From positions 1-64,000 of the forward strand of contig NZ_JAGSOH010000020.1 in NCBI RefSeq assembly GCF_018139625.1: a DNA stretch of 64,000 nt. The letters are read 5' to 3'. Shown piece after piece: positions 51,175-60,519 of this stretch (positions are counted from its first letter, which is position 1; each line of letters starts with the position of its first letter). A model generated the notes under the pieces. That model saw only the letters and a list, made by a program, of their open reading frames with translations. It had not been told where the DNA came from and searched no databases. The translations under genes and the position numbers were made by a program. Source of the DNA: Actinospica acidithermotolerans (GTDB lineage Bacteria; Actinomycetota; Actinomycetes; Streptomycetales; Catenulisporaceae).

Positions 51175-53621
51175 GTGGACCTCTCCAGCAGCTCGTAACA
51201 GACCTCGAACGTATCCTGACCGAAGACGCTGGCACGGCGTCGCACGGCGAGCTCGCGGACATCCCAGGTCGGCTCGAAGCAGTGCTCGACGCAATCGCCG
51301 CTCAGCCGCCGCTGACAGAGATCACGGAGTGCAACAGGCTAGCCGTTCTGCTTGACATGTGCGGCTACTCTGGCGAGGCGGGCCGGTTACTCATCGCCAC
51401 ACACGAGGCGTGCCAAGGCTTTGGTCCGGAACAGGCTAGGGTGCTCAACCAGCGAGGCATGCTCGCCGCGCTACGCGGCGATGATGAGCAGGCCGCCGAA
51501 TTATTCGAAGAGGCCCTGTTTACTCCCAGCCTTCAAAGTCCTGAGCTTCGGCAGATCCTGCAAACCAACCTCGCGGAGGTGGCCCTTCGCCGGGGTGATC
51601 TGGTAACGGCGAACCAGTGGGCCAACCGCGCCAGGGCCGCTACCCCCGCAGTCAATTCGGCGCTCCTGGAGCTCGTATTGGCACGCATCGCCTTCCAGAC
51701 AGCGCGACACCGCGCCGACCGGAACGCGATGGCTACCTCCGTTCAAGCACTCGCCGCGGCGACACGGCGCCGGATCGGCGAACTCGACCCGCACTCGATC
51801 CAGGCACTCACCCTTGTCGGCAACCTTGCCGCGGCTCAATCGGACGTAGCCTGGTCATGCGGTGAGATTGCCCGGATCGAGGTGATCATCGACGCGCTCT
51901 CCGTCACCGCACTGCGGCTTTCGGCGGCTGTAGGCGGCGGCGACCCACGCGCACTTGAGATCTACGCGGCCATCGCGATCGCCCAGTCCCGCCTCGCGTG
52001 CAACGACGGCTCGCCCCCTCGTATCGATCAGGCCGGCCAGCAACTCAAGTCCCTGTACGAGCGGGTTGTCGCGATCACGGACCCGCGCGATGTGCGCATG
52101 ATGACGCTGACGCTCGACCTCGCGATTGCCCGCGTCGAACTGGCACGCACCCATGACGCGTCCACGCTCTCGGAAGCAACCAATGATCTACGCAAGATGG
52201 CGACGCGGCTCGAAGACGCTCTTGGCCCGCAATCGGCGACGACACTCGAAGCGTTGGCCAACCTGGCGATTGCTGATCTCGAGATTCTGCGCACCTCGGG
52301 AACTGGTGAGCTAGCCGTCCCCGCCGTCGCGCGGCTCAACGGTATTGCGGAGCGGGTTGACAGGGGGTTGGGACTCCACCACCCGTTGGCCGCGAAGCTC
52401 AATGTGGCCTTGCAGCGTGGACGCCGCTCGACCGCGTTTCGCCGAGTGGGCGACGGTGGTTCCGCAGTCCGCACCGAACCGGTGAGCGCGACTGCGAACC
52501 TCGGAAACTCGTCGAGAAGGCGCGCCTTATCCCGAGACACGTTAGAACGGCTGCTTAGCCGCCATCCTGATGCGATCTTCACCGACGGTGCCGTGCACCG
52601 TCGCGATCAACTGCTTGTCGCCGAGCACCAGTCGGAGCACGCCCGCGAGGCCGTCGCCGACTACGTGGAACGCATTGACGAATATCCGGAAATCGGCGTG
52701 CACCGGCTGAGGCTGAGAGCCTCCGCCCGCGTGGACGTACCGGAACTCGCCGCCAACCTGCGCGACCAGGGCATCGGCGCGACACCGAACCACCTGCTGC
52801 GCGGCGAGCCGAGTTACGGCGTGCCCACGCTATGCGCGCCGGTCGCCGCGCCGGTCGCGAACGGCGTGGGCCGCAAGGTCACCGTTGCGGTGCTGGACAC
52901 CGGAATCACCCCGCATCCCTGGTTCACCAACACCGACTGGTGGTCGGAGGTGACACCGGAGCAACTCGACCCAGTGGACGCCGGCTGCGACTACGAACTC
53001 GACGCCCAGGCCGGGCACGGCACCTTCGTCGCGGGCGTACTGCTGCAGAAGGCGCCGAACGCGCGGTTGTGGATCGACCGACTGCTCGACGACATCGGCG
53101 TCTGCGACGAGCTCGAGCTGCTGCACAGCCTGGGCCGGATTCGGCGCCGGGAGCAGGCCACCGGCACCAAGGTGGATATCGTCAACCTCTCACTCGGCGG
53201 GTACGCGCACGCCGATCACCCGTCCCCGCTGGTCGCCGATGCGCTGCGCAGGTTCGGCAGCCACACGGTGGTGGTGACGGCCGCGGGCAACAACGGCTCG
53301 GACCGCCCGTTCTGGCCGGCCGCTCTGAAGGACTGCGTCGCCGTCGGCACCAAGGCCCCGTTCTCGGACCGCGGCTGGTGGGTGGACGCCAGCGCCCCGG
53401 GCGTGGACGTGGTCGGCCCGTTCCCGCAGCGCCGCCCCGACGGCGAGATCGAGCTCGGCTACGCGCGCTGGAGCGGCACCTCCTTCGCCGCGCCGTACGT
53501 CGCCGGCGCGATCGCACACCTGGCCAACGACAAGAACATCACCGCCCGCGAGGCGGCCGAACTCCTTCTCGACACCGCCCGCCCGAAGACCGACCCCGAC
53601 TTCGGAGTGGAGATCGGATAG
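51171..53621 (+). CDS. cytoplasmic subtilisin-like protease (S8) with helical N-terminal region
   Basis: 816 residues from ATG 51171, coupled to the trypsin gene by ATGA. Residues 1-450 are helical and TPR-like (LDMCGYSGEAGRLLIATHEA, RVLNQRGMLAALRGDDEQAA), the form of a tetratricopeptide sensor arm. The S8 domain follows with D576 (VAVLDTG), H616 (GHGTFVAG) and S771 (GTSFAAP), a complete triad. No signal peptide or secretion prodomain is apparent, so an intracellular role is expected. In the inferred cascade, the trypsin-like protease may activate this one, or both act on shared targets. A strong terminator follows. Confidence 0.87.
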   Translation: MSGPLQQLVTDLERILTEDAGTASHGELADIPGRLEAVLDAIAAQPPLTEITECNRLAVLLDMCGYSGEAGRLLIATHEACQGFGPEQARVLNQRGMLAALRGDDEQAAELFEEALFTPSLQSPELRQILQTNLAEVALRRGDLVTANQWANRARAATPAVNSALLELVLARIAFQTARHRADRNAMATSVQALAAATRRRIGELDPHSIQALTLVGNLAAAQSDVAWSCGEIARIEVIIDALSVTALRLSAAVGGGDPRALEIYAAIAIAQSRLACNDGSPPRIDQAGQQLKSLYERVVAITDPRDVRMMTLTLDLAIARVELARTHDASTLSEATNDLRKMATRLEDALGPQSATTLEALANLAIADLEILRTSGTGELAVPAVARLNGIAERVDRGLGLHHPLAAKLNVALQRGRRSTAFRRVGDGGSAVRTEPVSATANLGNSSRRRALSRDTLERLLSRHPDAIFTDGAVHRRDQLLVAEHQSEHAREAVADYVERIDEYPEIGVHRLRLRASARVDVPELAANLRDQGIGATPNHLLRGEPSYGVPTLCAPVAAPVANGVGRKVTVAVLDTGITPHPWFTNTDWWSEVTPEQLDPVDAGCDYELDAQAGHGTFVAGVLLQKAPNARLWIDRLLDDIGVCDELELLHSLGRIRRREQATGTKVDIVNLSLGGYAHADHPSPLVADALRRFGSHTVVVTAAGNNGSDRPFWPAALKDCVAVGTKAPFSDRGWWVDASAPGVDVVGPFPQRRPDGEIELGYARWSGTSFAAPYVAGAIAHLANDKNITAREAAELLLDTARPKTDPDFGVEIG

Positions 53622-53727
53622 CGCTCGCCGCGGTGCCCTCGAGCAGTTGGGCGCGATGTTGGGGCCGCTGAGTCCTGTAGCAATGGGCCGGAATATTCCC
53701 GTGCCGGTCCCCGTGCGAGAGATTGAA

Positions 53728-53763
53728 CCTTGGCCTCTTCCGGGAACGCGGAAGAGGCCAAGG
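53728..53763 (+). terminator. 15-bp perfect stem-loop after the protease operon
   Basis: CCTTGGCCTCTTCCG (53728-53742) pairs exactly with CGGAAGAGGCCAAGG (53749-53763) around a 6-nt loop, about 110 bp after the subtilase stop. Confidence 0.8.
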
Positions 53764-54830
53764 CCCGGAATGCGGAAGAGTTCAATGAGTTGAGACCGGC
53801 GGAGCGCTCCGCGCCACACTAACTCGCCGTCAGGCGAGCGAGGATTTCGTCGTCTCGGGCGGGGAGCATGCTCCCCGCCCGCTCCCCGTTCCACTCCCCC
53901 GCGGCTCCACCTCGATCGACCCGCGCCCCTGGGTGACCGCTCCGCGCGCTACGCCGACGATCAAGTACATCGGTCCAGGTAGAGACGCCGAAAAGTCCGC
54001 GCCGAAGGTGCCCGGGACTCGGGGCCGCTTCCACTCGAAAGGGGAGGTCTGTGCGAAAGAGATGCCACTGACGGGGCGTCAGAGTAAGATTCCCGTTGGA
54101 GAAGTGCTCACATTCTGCGCGTCGCCCATAGGGTGCGCCGGAGGGAGCAGTAGCGGGGAGCAGCGGTGTGCTCAACTGCACGGAACTGCGGTGAACTGCA
54201 AATCTCGCGGATCGTCAGATCAGAGAAAGTGCAGGTCAGTGGCTTGCAGCGATTTCTCTCGATCGCAGAATAAGAGGAGACCTCCGTACTGACACAGAGG
54301 TGCTCGAAATTAGAGCTCGTTTGAGCGCCGTTGCCGTCGGTTGCAGGCAAATCCGAGCAGGTCACGGCGTTTCTCGTCACCGAGAGAGTCGTACTCGTCG
54401 ACGCGCCGAATCACGTCACGATCCCGTTGAGCACTTCCGCGTTGAAGAAGTGCTCTTCGGTCGAGGCGTGGGGTGGTGCCAGTGCCGGTAACGATGAACT
54501 GGTGGCGGTATTCCTCGGTCGTGTCGAAGAGGCTCTGTTGAGCGCGGCCAGGGTGCGGGCGCTCGCGCGGACCAGGAATCGGGTGCCTGCGGGCAGGTAC
54601 GTGCCGTATCCGAAGAACAGCCCGGCGACCTTGCGTACCTGTCCGTCAGACTCGATCACGGGCGCGGCGTCGTACCCAACAACTTGCGCCCTCCGCTCTC
54701 GAGCCATAGGCATGGACCAACAGAGCGGCCCGGTCCTGGAACGGGGTTGCTATTCGCGGTTACAGCGTGCGGGCTCGCGGATCGCTGCGGCGGCGTCGGA
54801 CGGCGCCCGCTTCCCATGCCGCGAGGTCGA
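53764..54830. other. 1.07 kb with no firm gene; coding remnants
   Basis: The plus strand near 53743-53820 encodes the decayed segment ARNAEEFNELRPAERS. On the minus strand, 54411-54713 reads VVGYDAAPVIESDGQVRKV then AGLFFGYGTYLPAGTRFLVR, which looks protein-like but has neither ribosome site nor a plausible C-terminus; it may be a gene fragment of up to 100 residues. GC content is lower than around it. Nothing else supported. Confidence 0.4.
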
Positions 54831-56036
54831 TCACTCATCTTTCGTCGTGGCGTTCTTCACCGCTGATAAGGTCACCAGACCAGCCGCGACTGCTCCAACC
54901 GCCACTGCTACGCGCCCCGCCTCCACGCCCGCAGTCTTCCACTGCATAGGGTCTTGCGCTGCGTCCCACCAGCCTCTCGGCTCCATCGCCTTTCGACCGG
55001 ACTCGACTCCGAGCGGCCTGTGGAAATCGTCCACGGCGACTCTCAGTTGGTTTATCGAGCCCACCGCGGCCCGGTGGGCGGATAAATGAAGCAGCACATG
55101 CGAGCTGGCCGGGCCAGCGGCCGAATCCATCCGCGCCATCAGACCCGCGGTGACACCCAGGATCTCCTCCCTCCGCTCCCGGCGGATCCTCTTCAGGCCG
55201 AGCCGATGCGCGTCCGCCTCGTCCGGGGACTCGTCGAGCACCCGATCCAGTTCCAGCACGTCGATTTTGTCCTGCAATTCGAAGCACCGAGCCAGCACGG
55301 CGAGCCAATCGCGAACCTCGGGCTCAGCTCTGCTGGTCATCTTGGCGATATCCCGGATATTAGTCGCGCCCTCCGGGCTCCTCACAAGATCGCCGAGCTG
55401 ATACAAAGCGTACCGTTGGACTGTCGCGATCGTTTCGTTCGTAGGCTGCACCTTCGACCAGGTGATCGCGTCGACTCGACCCTTCGTCTCGCGCATTATT
55501 GTCGCGTCCTTGATGACCCTGCCGGCCCCGTCCATGTCCGCCCACTTGTCGTAGCCGTGGTCACGGAGGATCTTGTCGGCCTTCTTGTCGATCGTTGCGA
55601 GATAGGTCTTAATCTCGGCCATCTCGTGCTGGCGCGCGAACTGCGCCATGATCCCCGCCGCACCGGACAGAACCGCCGGGTTGGTCAGAAGCAGTCCTCG
55701 GCCCTCCTCGACCTGGAGCCATTTAGCGATCTTGCCCGGTTCCCCCACCAACGCATGACTGACGCCCGGAGTCTTCGTTGCCATCAGCCCATGCTGCTTG
55801 CGAAGGTGCGCTGACTCAGGGGTCAACTTCAACCAGCGAGCCGAGTCGGCACAGATCTCCGAGCCTGCGCGCATGACCTCGGCTCCGATGCCGAAGAGCG
55901 GCTTGAGGCGTCGCAGGTCGAACTTCTTCGTGGCAGCCCACAGCCCCTCCGCGCGGAGGAACTGCTCGACGGCCGCTGGGTCGCCAGCGGCCAGGAAACC
56001 ATCGCCATCGCTGACTAGCTCGACCGTGTCGTTCAT
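54831..56036 (-). CDS. uncharacterised protein with C-terminal membrane segment
   Basis: 401 residues from ATG 56036, with AGGAG seven nt upstream (an in-frame ATG at 56180 has no ribosome site). Not recognised by name. Residues 60-200 include GVSHALVGEPGKIAKWLQVE and LATIDKKADKILRDHGYD; the middle part (VRDWLAVLARCFELQDKIDV) is helical. The last ~25 residues (VAVAVGAVAAGLVTLSAVKN) form a single hydrophobic segment, suggesting membrane attachment by the C-terminus. Tail-anchored helical proteins in defence islands may be abortive-infection effectors, but that is speculation. Standalone on the minus strand. Confidence 0.65.
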   Translation of the reverse strand: MNDTVELVSDGDGFLAAGDPAAVEQFLRAEGLWAATKKFDLRRLKPLFGIGAEVMRAGSEICADSARWLKLTPESAHLRKQHGLMATKTPGVSHALVGEPGKIAKWLQVEEGRGLLLTNPAVLSGAAGIMAQFARQHEMAEIKTYLATIDKKADKILRDHGYDKWADMDGAGRVIKDATIMRETKGRVDAITWSKVQPTNETIATVQRYALYQLGDLVRSPEGATNIRDIAKMTSRAEPEVRDWLAVLARCFELQDKIDVLELDRVLDESPDEADAHRLGLKRIRRERREEILGVTAGLMARMDSAAGPASSHVLLHLSAHRAAVGSINQLRVAVDDFHRPLGVESGRKAMEPRGWWDAAQDPMQWKTAGVEAGRVAVAVGAVAAGLVTLSAVKNATTKDE

Positions 56037-56471
56037 CGTCGGCTCCTGAGTCGTGGGCAGGGCAGTCCCCTGCGGGAGTGAAACAATATCCGCGGTACCG
56101 CACGGCAGAAAGTTGCGATAGTCGAAAGACGGGCGTCGCACCGGGGCGGCGGGACTGTCCGCGACGACGACGTACGCCACGACCCGCTGATCGAAATCAG
56201 CATCTTCGGATCCGACACCTCAGATCCAGCAAGCCTTCCGTCCGGCAATGCTCGCCGACCTGGCATCACCGTGACTCGATCCGACGTCAGATTGCCACGC
56301 TCGATCCGCCAAGCCGTTAACTCACCCCCGCCCGCTCGGCCGCTGCGCGGGTCCCCGACTGACCCTGCTCGGAGGTAGACGAGGCGCGTACCGCACTCCA
56401 TCAGTGCGCCTTTCGACACGGTTTCGGGTAATTAGAGGGCGCCGGGAGGACTGGCGGGCTATTCTCGCGGG
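56037..56471. other. 435-bp intergenic stretch
   Basis: No supported gene; short frames have random composition. It separates divergent genes, so promoters for both are expected. Confidence 0.4.
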
Positions 56472-56816
56472 ATGTCGACCGATCCGTTCGCTGACCTGGC
56501 CAGGACGCTCGAAACCTTCTCGCAGGCGCTGCGCACCGCAATCAATGACATGGGGGCAACTATGTTCCCGGCTCGCTCGGCGCCGCCGAATGCGCGAGCG
56601 AGCCGTTCGCGGGCGAGTGGGGCAGCCGACCTGCGCAGACGGCGATCGGTCACGGGATGCTCACCACGAACTCGTGTATCGACCAACTCACCGGCGCGGC
56701 GTTGTTGATCCGCAGCCGGAAGGTCACGGTGAGCCTATACACGACGATGAGGGGCGCGAGCGAGTCGGGGTCAATCGCGGCCTACCTGCTGGACCCGAGG
56801 ATCGATGCTCGTGAGC
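56472..56816 (+). pseudogene. 5' fragment of a hypothetical gene split by intron and IS
   Basis: From ATG 56472 the frame reads MSTDPFADLARTLETFSQAL through AINDMGATMFP; after a single-base frameshift near 56567 it continues GSLGAAECASEPFAGEWGSR, then GHGMLTTNSC, LIRSRKVTVSLYTTMRGASE and AAYLLDPRIDARER up to about 56816, where protein-like sequence ends. The missing C-terminal half appears at 60520-61139 on the far side of the mobile elements. The LLDPxIDxRER motif is, from memory, typical of an uncharacterised actinomycete protein family. Confidence 0.65.
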
Positions 56817-56949
56817 GGTGTCAAGGGCCATTTAGTCATCCATGTAGGCGGTCGTGAAGTCTCCCTGTCGGTGGCCAGCGGATCTCCGCGTGCGTGGCCA
56901 GGCGTCTTGGTCGGGTCGCCCAGGGGGATTGCACCCCTGGGCTCCCACG

Positions 56950-56983
56950 GAACCGTACGTAAGCCTCTCGGCTTATACGGCTC
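56950..56983 (-). ncRNA. group II intron domain V
   Basis: 34 nt: GAGCCGTATAAGCC, GAGA tetraloop, GGCTTACGTACGGTTC. The two stem arms pair with a 2-nt CG bulge and a GNRA loop, and AGC follows the opening G, all hallmarks of domain V, the catalytic core. The RT stop codon TAA (56973-56975) lies inside it. Confidence 0.92.
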
Positions 56984-58244
56984 TTGTCGTCCTGGTCACC
57001 GCGCCTGCCGGTGGAGCCCAGGTCCAGTGCGCGAAGTACCGGGGTTGTCGGGCATAGCCGTCGATCATGCGGCGGCACGCCTGCCTGACGCCGATGCGGT
57101 ACTTCTTCCTGATCCACCGCATCAACCTGTAGTTGATGCGGCCGAACAGCGGGTAAAGCGCCGAGCGGTAGAAGCGACCGTAGTACGCCATCCAGCCCCT
57201 GAGCACCGGATTGATGATCCGGGCCAGGTCGGCGGTGTCACTGCCGGTACGCCGGTGCAGTCTCCAACCCCGCACCGTCTCGCCCATGCGTTTCAGGGCG
57301 GCTTTGCTCACGGCCGGGGCGAACGAGGTGAACCGCACCCCGTTGCTGTTCTTGGCGGCTCTGGGCCGGAAGGTGAACCCCAGGAACGTGAACTCGATCT
57401 CCGGGAACTCCTCCCGGCGGTTGCTGTCCTTGCAGTACACGATCCTGGTCTTGTCCGGATGCAGTTCCAGACCGACCTCGGCCATCCTGGAGCGTAAAGC
57501 GGCCAGGACCTCCCGCGCCTGCGCCAGCGTGCGGCAGTGGATCACCGCGTCGTCGGCGTAGCGCTCGAACGGGCAGCCCGGATGTTCCCGGGACATCCAC
57601 GCATCGAACGCGTAGTGCAGGAACAGGTTCGCCAAGACGGGCGAGACCGCAGAGCCCTGCGGCGTGCCCTCCGTCCGCTCTGTCGTGGACCCGTCGGGCA
57701 GGCGCAGCCCAGCGGCCAGCCACCGCTTGACGTACAGCACCACCCAACCGGCGTCGGTGTGTGCCTCGACGGCCTTCACGACCTTCTCCCACGGCACGGT
57801 GTCGAAGAAGCGCCGGATATCGAACTCGACCACCCAGTCGTACTTCCAGCACCGTTGCCGACAAGACGCGACCGCGTCCAGCGCCGATCTTTCCGGCCGG
57901 TATCCGTAGGAGTCCGGATGGAACACCGGTTCCACCCGTTCCATCAGATGCGCGGCCACCACCGTCTGCGCGACCCGATCAGCGACGGTGGGCACGCCCA
58001 AGATCCTCGTGCCACCGTGCGCTTTCGGGATCGCCACCGCTTTGACGTCCGGCGGGAAGTAGGTGCCCGAGGCCATCCGGTTCCAGACCTTGTACAGGTT
58101 GTTCTTCAGGTCCTTCTCGAACACCTCGATCGACACTCCGTCCACCCCGGACGCGCCCTTGTTCCCCTTCACCTTCACCCAGGCCTCCCACACCTCCGAC
58201 TTAGAGATGTCGAACGGCTTGGCCGATGCTTTCAACCCATCCAT
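56973..58244 (-). CDS. ltrA: group II intron reverse transcriptase/maturase
   Basis: 423 residues from ATG 58244, chosen because GGAGGAG lies 7 nt upstream. RT motifs are in order: GNKGASGVDG (RT1 region), PKAHGGTRILGVPTVADRVAQ, SYGYRPERSALDAV, VEFDIRRFFDTV, GTPQGSAVSP, and YADD at 229-232, followed by the maturase (X) domain, e.g. RINPVLRGWMAYYGRFY-type sequence. There is no H-N-H endonuclease domain, typical of bacterial intron classes that insert at replication forks or in ssDNA. It should splice its host intron and drive its retromobility. The stop codon sits inside domain V, 11 nt of overlap. Confidence 0.93.
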   Translation of the reverse strand: MDGLKASAKPFDISKSEVWEAWVKVKGNKGASGVDGVSIEVFEKDLKNNLYKVWNRMASGTYFPPDVKAVAIPKAHGGTRILGVPTVADRVAQTVVAAHLMERVEPVFHPDSYGYRPERSALDAVASCRQRCWKYDWVVEFDIRRFFDTVPWEKVVKAVEAHTDAGWVVLYVKRWLAAGLRLPDGSTTERTEGTPQGSAVSPVLANLFLHYAFDAWMSREHPGCPFERYADDAVIHCRTLAQAREVLAALRSRMAEVGLELHPDKTRIVYCKDSNRREEFPEIEFTFLGFTFRPRAAKNSNGVRFTSFAPAVSKAALKRMGETVRGWRLHRRTGSDTADLARIINPVLRGWMAYYGRFYRSALYPLFGRINYRLMRWIRKKYRIGVRQACRRMIDGYARQPRYFAHWTWAPPAGAVTRTTRAV

Positions 58245-58845
58245 CAAGCTCCTCCCGGACACTTCCCCGGTTGACACGACGAACAAGGTCACGAACGACC
58301 CGGCCCCTTCGCTCCGCCCCCATTACAGGAGCTTCACCGCTACTACAGGCCGGTCCGCCGGCGCGCTGCGCGACGGTACTCTGACGCCCGGCCGGAGGCT
58401 GCCCCCGGATCTCGCGGACTCTCCCTGTCACCCCGGGCCGCTGAGCACCGAGGCGGTGTCGCAACACGCCTTCTCCTGTTCCACACGGACGCCGCAGACC
58501 GGGCTCACGCCGCCTCTACACCGGACACCACCTGGCCAGAAAGGCGGAGCACCCGCCAGGCTCATCCCGGGGCACAAAACAGACCCCGGTTTCGATGCCG
58601 TCTTATCAATTTCGGCGCTTGATCAGCGGTTCGCTCTCGCTCGCCTTCCCGATCCCCACCTGACGCATCACGTGCGCCTTTTCCCCGACCGCTCACCACG
58701 ACGGTCTTCAGCCAACGCAGCGCGGGGCGGTTTGAAGCCTCCCACCGCCGGGCGACTCCGAGGGGCCACAAAACCCTCATCATCCGTGCAGCACCGAGAC
58801 GGAAACGATCTACTGCATGACCACTTCCTCTCGTTCAGGACGCAC

Positions 58846-58871
58846 GTTCTGGCGCTGATCTTGTGGTCGGC
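58846..58871 (+). repeat. left terminal inverted repeat of the ISL3 element
   Basis: GTTCTGGCGCTGATCTTGTG followed by GTCGGC, exact reverse complement of 60491-60516. Confidence 0.95.
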
Positions 58872-58891
58872 GCGGTCGTTGATCTTGCGCT

Positions 58892-60478
58892 GTGTCTGGG
58901 AGGATCGCGCGGTGCTTATCACAGAGTACTGATGAATTGCTCCCGCACCTGGCTGGCGTGGTGGTGGAGCGCGTCGAGCGGTGCGAGAAAGCGGTGGTGC
59001 TCGTTGCGCGGGCCCGTGGCGAGACTGCGGCGTGTCCGACCTGCGGTGTTGTCGGCCATCGGGTTCACGCTCGATACGAGCGTTCGCTGCGCGATCTCGC
59101 CCTCGGCGGGATCGCCGCGACGCTGCGGCTGACGATCCGTCGGTTCTTGTGCTCGAACCCGGAGTGTCCAGCAGTCACGTTCGCCGAGCAGATACCGGGG
59201 CTGACCAGCCCGCACGCCCGGTTCACGCCGCCGCTCTCAGCCCAGCTCACGGCCCTCGGGCTGGCGTTGGCCGGCAGGGCCGGGTCCAGGCTCGCCGCGC
59301 AGCTCGGCATCACCGTCGGCCGCGACACCCTGCTGCGCCGGGTCCGCGCCCTGCCGGACCTCCCCGTCCCGACCGGTCCGCAGGTGCTCGGGATCGACGA
59401 TTTCGCCCTACGCAGGGGAAGGGTCTACGGGACCGTGCTGGTCGATGTCACGACTGGTCGGCCGGTGGACCTGCTGCCGGAGCGCACCGCCGAACCGGTG
59501 AAGGCCTGGCTGCTGGCGCATCCCGGCGTCCAGGTCGTGTGTCGCGACCGGGCAGGGGCCTATGCCGAGGCGGCCCGCGACGGCGCGCAGGGCGCGATAC
59601 AGGTCGCCGACCGGTGGCATCTGTGGTCGAATCTGTGCGACGTCGTGGAGAAGAGCGTGGGCCGGCACCGCGGCTGCCTGCGGGAACCGGCCCCGGAAGC
59701 GGCCGCGACGCCGATCGAGGTCGCGCCGAAGCCCTCCCGGCTGGCCGAGCGCACCGTCGAACGCCACCGCGTGGTCCACGAGATGCTGGCCAAGGGAGCC
59801 AGCCCGACCGTGATCCAGCGACGGACCGGATGGGACCCCAAGACGGTGCGCCGCTACGCCGACGCAGCCGACCCGACCCAGCTCATGGGCGGCGTCACCA
59901 AGCCGAGCCTGCTCGACGAGTTCAAGCCGTTCGTCATCGAGCGCTGGAACGACGGCGTCATCGACGCCGTGTCCATCACCGCCGAGCTGCGCGAGCTGGG
60001 CTACAGCGGCAGCGAGCGCACGGTCCGTCGATTCCTGGCGCCCTACCGCAAGCAGGACGCGAAGATCCCGTCCGCCGCCGCGGCGCCCAGCGTCCGCGAG
60101 GCCACCACCTGGCTCACCCAGCACCCCGAGCGCCTCGGCGAGGATGACGCCCAGCGTCTCAAGGCCGTGCTGACCCGCTGCCCCGAACTCGAGGACCTCT
60201 CCGCGATCGTCCGCGACTTCGCGAAGATGATGGCCAACCTCGACGGACACCTGCTCGACGACTGGCTCGCCGCCATCAACACCGACGACCTGCCCGACCT
60301 GCTGCCCTTTATCCGAGGCATCCGCCACGACCACGCCGCCGTCACCGCCGGACTCAGCACCCCGTTCAACTCAGGAGTCGTAGAAGGCCACGTCAACCGT
60401 ATCAAAATGTTGAAAAGGCAGATGTTCGGGCGCGCCAACTTCGACCTTCTGCGACTCCGCGTCCTCTACAGCACGTGA
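58892..60478 (+). CDS. tnpA: ISL3-family transposase
   Basis: 528 residues if it starts at GTG 58892; the true start may be a few codons later because no clear ribosome site is present. Order of domains: N-terminal zinc finger (CPTCG...CSNPEC), HTH, then the DDE catalytic core with IDD169-170FAL, CRDRAGAY, and VEGHVNRIKMLKRQMFGRA supplying the Glu. A second HTH-like region (SPTVIQRRTGWDPKTVRRYA) lies inside the core insertion. Length and motifs are full for the family, so the element should be able to move. Confidence 0.93.
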   Translation: MSGRIARCLSQSTDELLPHLAGVVVERVERCEKAVVLVARARGETAACPTCGVVGHRVHARYERSLRDLALGGIAATLRLTIRRFLCSNPECPAVTFAEQIPGLTSPHARFTPPLSAQLTALGLALAGRAGSRLAAQLGITVGRDTLLRRVRALPDLPVPTGPQVLGIDDFALRRGRVYGTVLVDVTTGRPVDLLPERTAEPVKAWLLAHPGVQVVCRDRAGAYAEAARDGAQGAIQVADRWHLWSNLCDVVEKSVGRHRGCLREPAPEAAATPIEVAPKPSRLAERTVERHRVVHEMLAKGASPTVIQRRTGWDPKTVRRYADAADPTQLMGGVTKPSLLDEFKPFVIERWNDGVIDAVSITAELRELGYSGSERTVRRFLAPYRKQDAKIPSAAAAPSVREATTWLTQHPERLGEDDAQRLKAVLTRCPELEDLSAIVRDFAKMMANLDGHLLDDWLAAINTDDLPDLLPFIRGIRHDHAAVTAGLSTPFNSGVVEGHVNRIKMLKRQMFGRANFDLLRLRVLYST

Positions 60479-60490
60479 TCAACAACCATG

Positions 60491-60516
60491 CCGACCACAA
60501 GATCAGCGCCAGAACC
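60491..60516 (-). repeat. right terminal inverted repeat of the ISL3 element
   Basis: GCCGACCACAAGATCAGCGC followed by CAGAAC; pairs exactly with 58846-58871. Confidence 0.95.
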
Positions 60517-60519
60517 AGA

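Larger units (their letters stand above)
56910..58845 (-). mobile_element. group II intron with encoded reverse transcriptase
   Basis: About 1.94 kb, read on the minus strand. The proposed 5' end is GTGCGTCC at 58845; 600 nt of ribozyme (domains I-III) precede the RT gene, including a domain III-like segment at 58305-58346 with TGTAATGGGGGCGGAGCGAA. Domain V (56950-56983) and a domain VI hairpin with GCCCAGGGG pairing to CCCCCTGGGC (56918-56942) follow the gene. The 3' end is placed at ...GACCCGAC (56910). Boundaries are inferred from consensus and could be off by a few bases at the 5' side. Confidence 0.8.
58846..60516 (+). mobile_element. ISL3-family insertion sequence
   Basis: 1.67 kb, bounded by 26-bp perfect terminal inverted repeats (58846-58871 and 60491-60516) and containing one intact transposase gene. 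An 8-bp target duplication, usual for ISL3 elements, was not found: left flank GGACGCAC, right flank CAGATCAC. The left flank is the 5' end of the group II intron, which explains the mismatch if the intron arrived later. Confidence 0.88.

Noticed and set aside
58063-58932. Plus-strand 289-codon frame opposite the intron
   Set aside because: It lies over ribozyme domains I-III and the RT 5' end and has no protein-like features.
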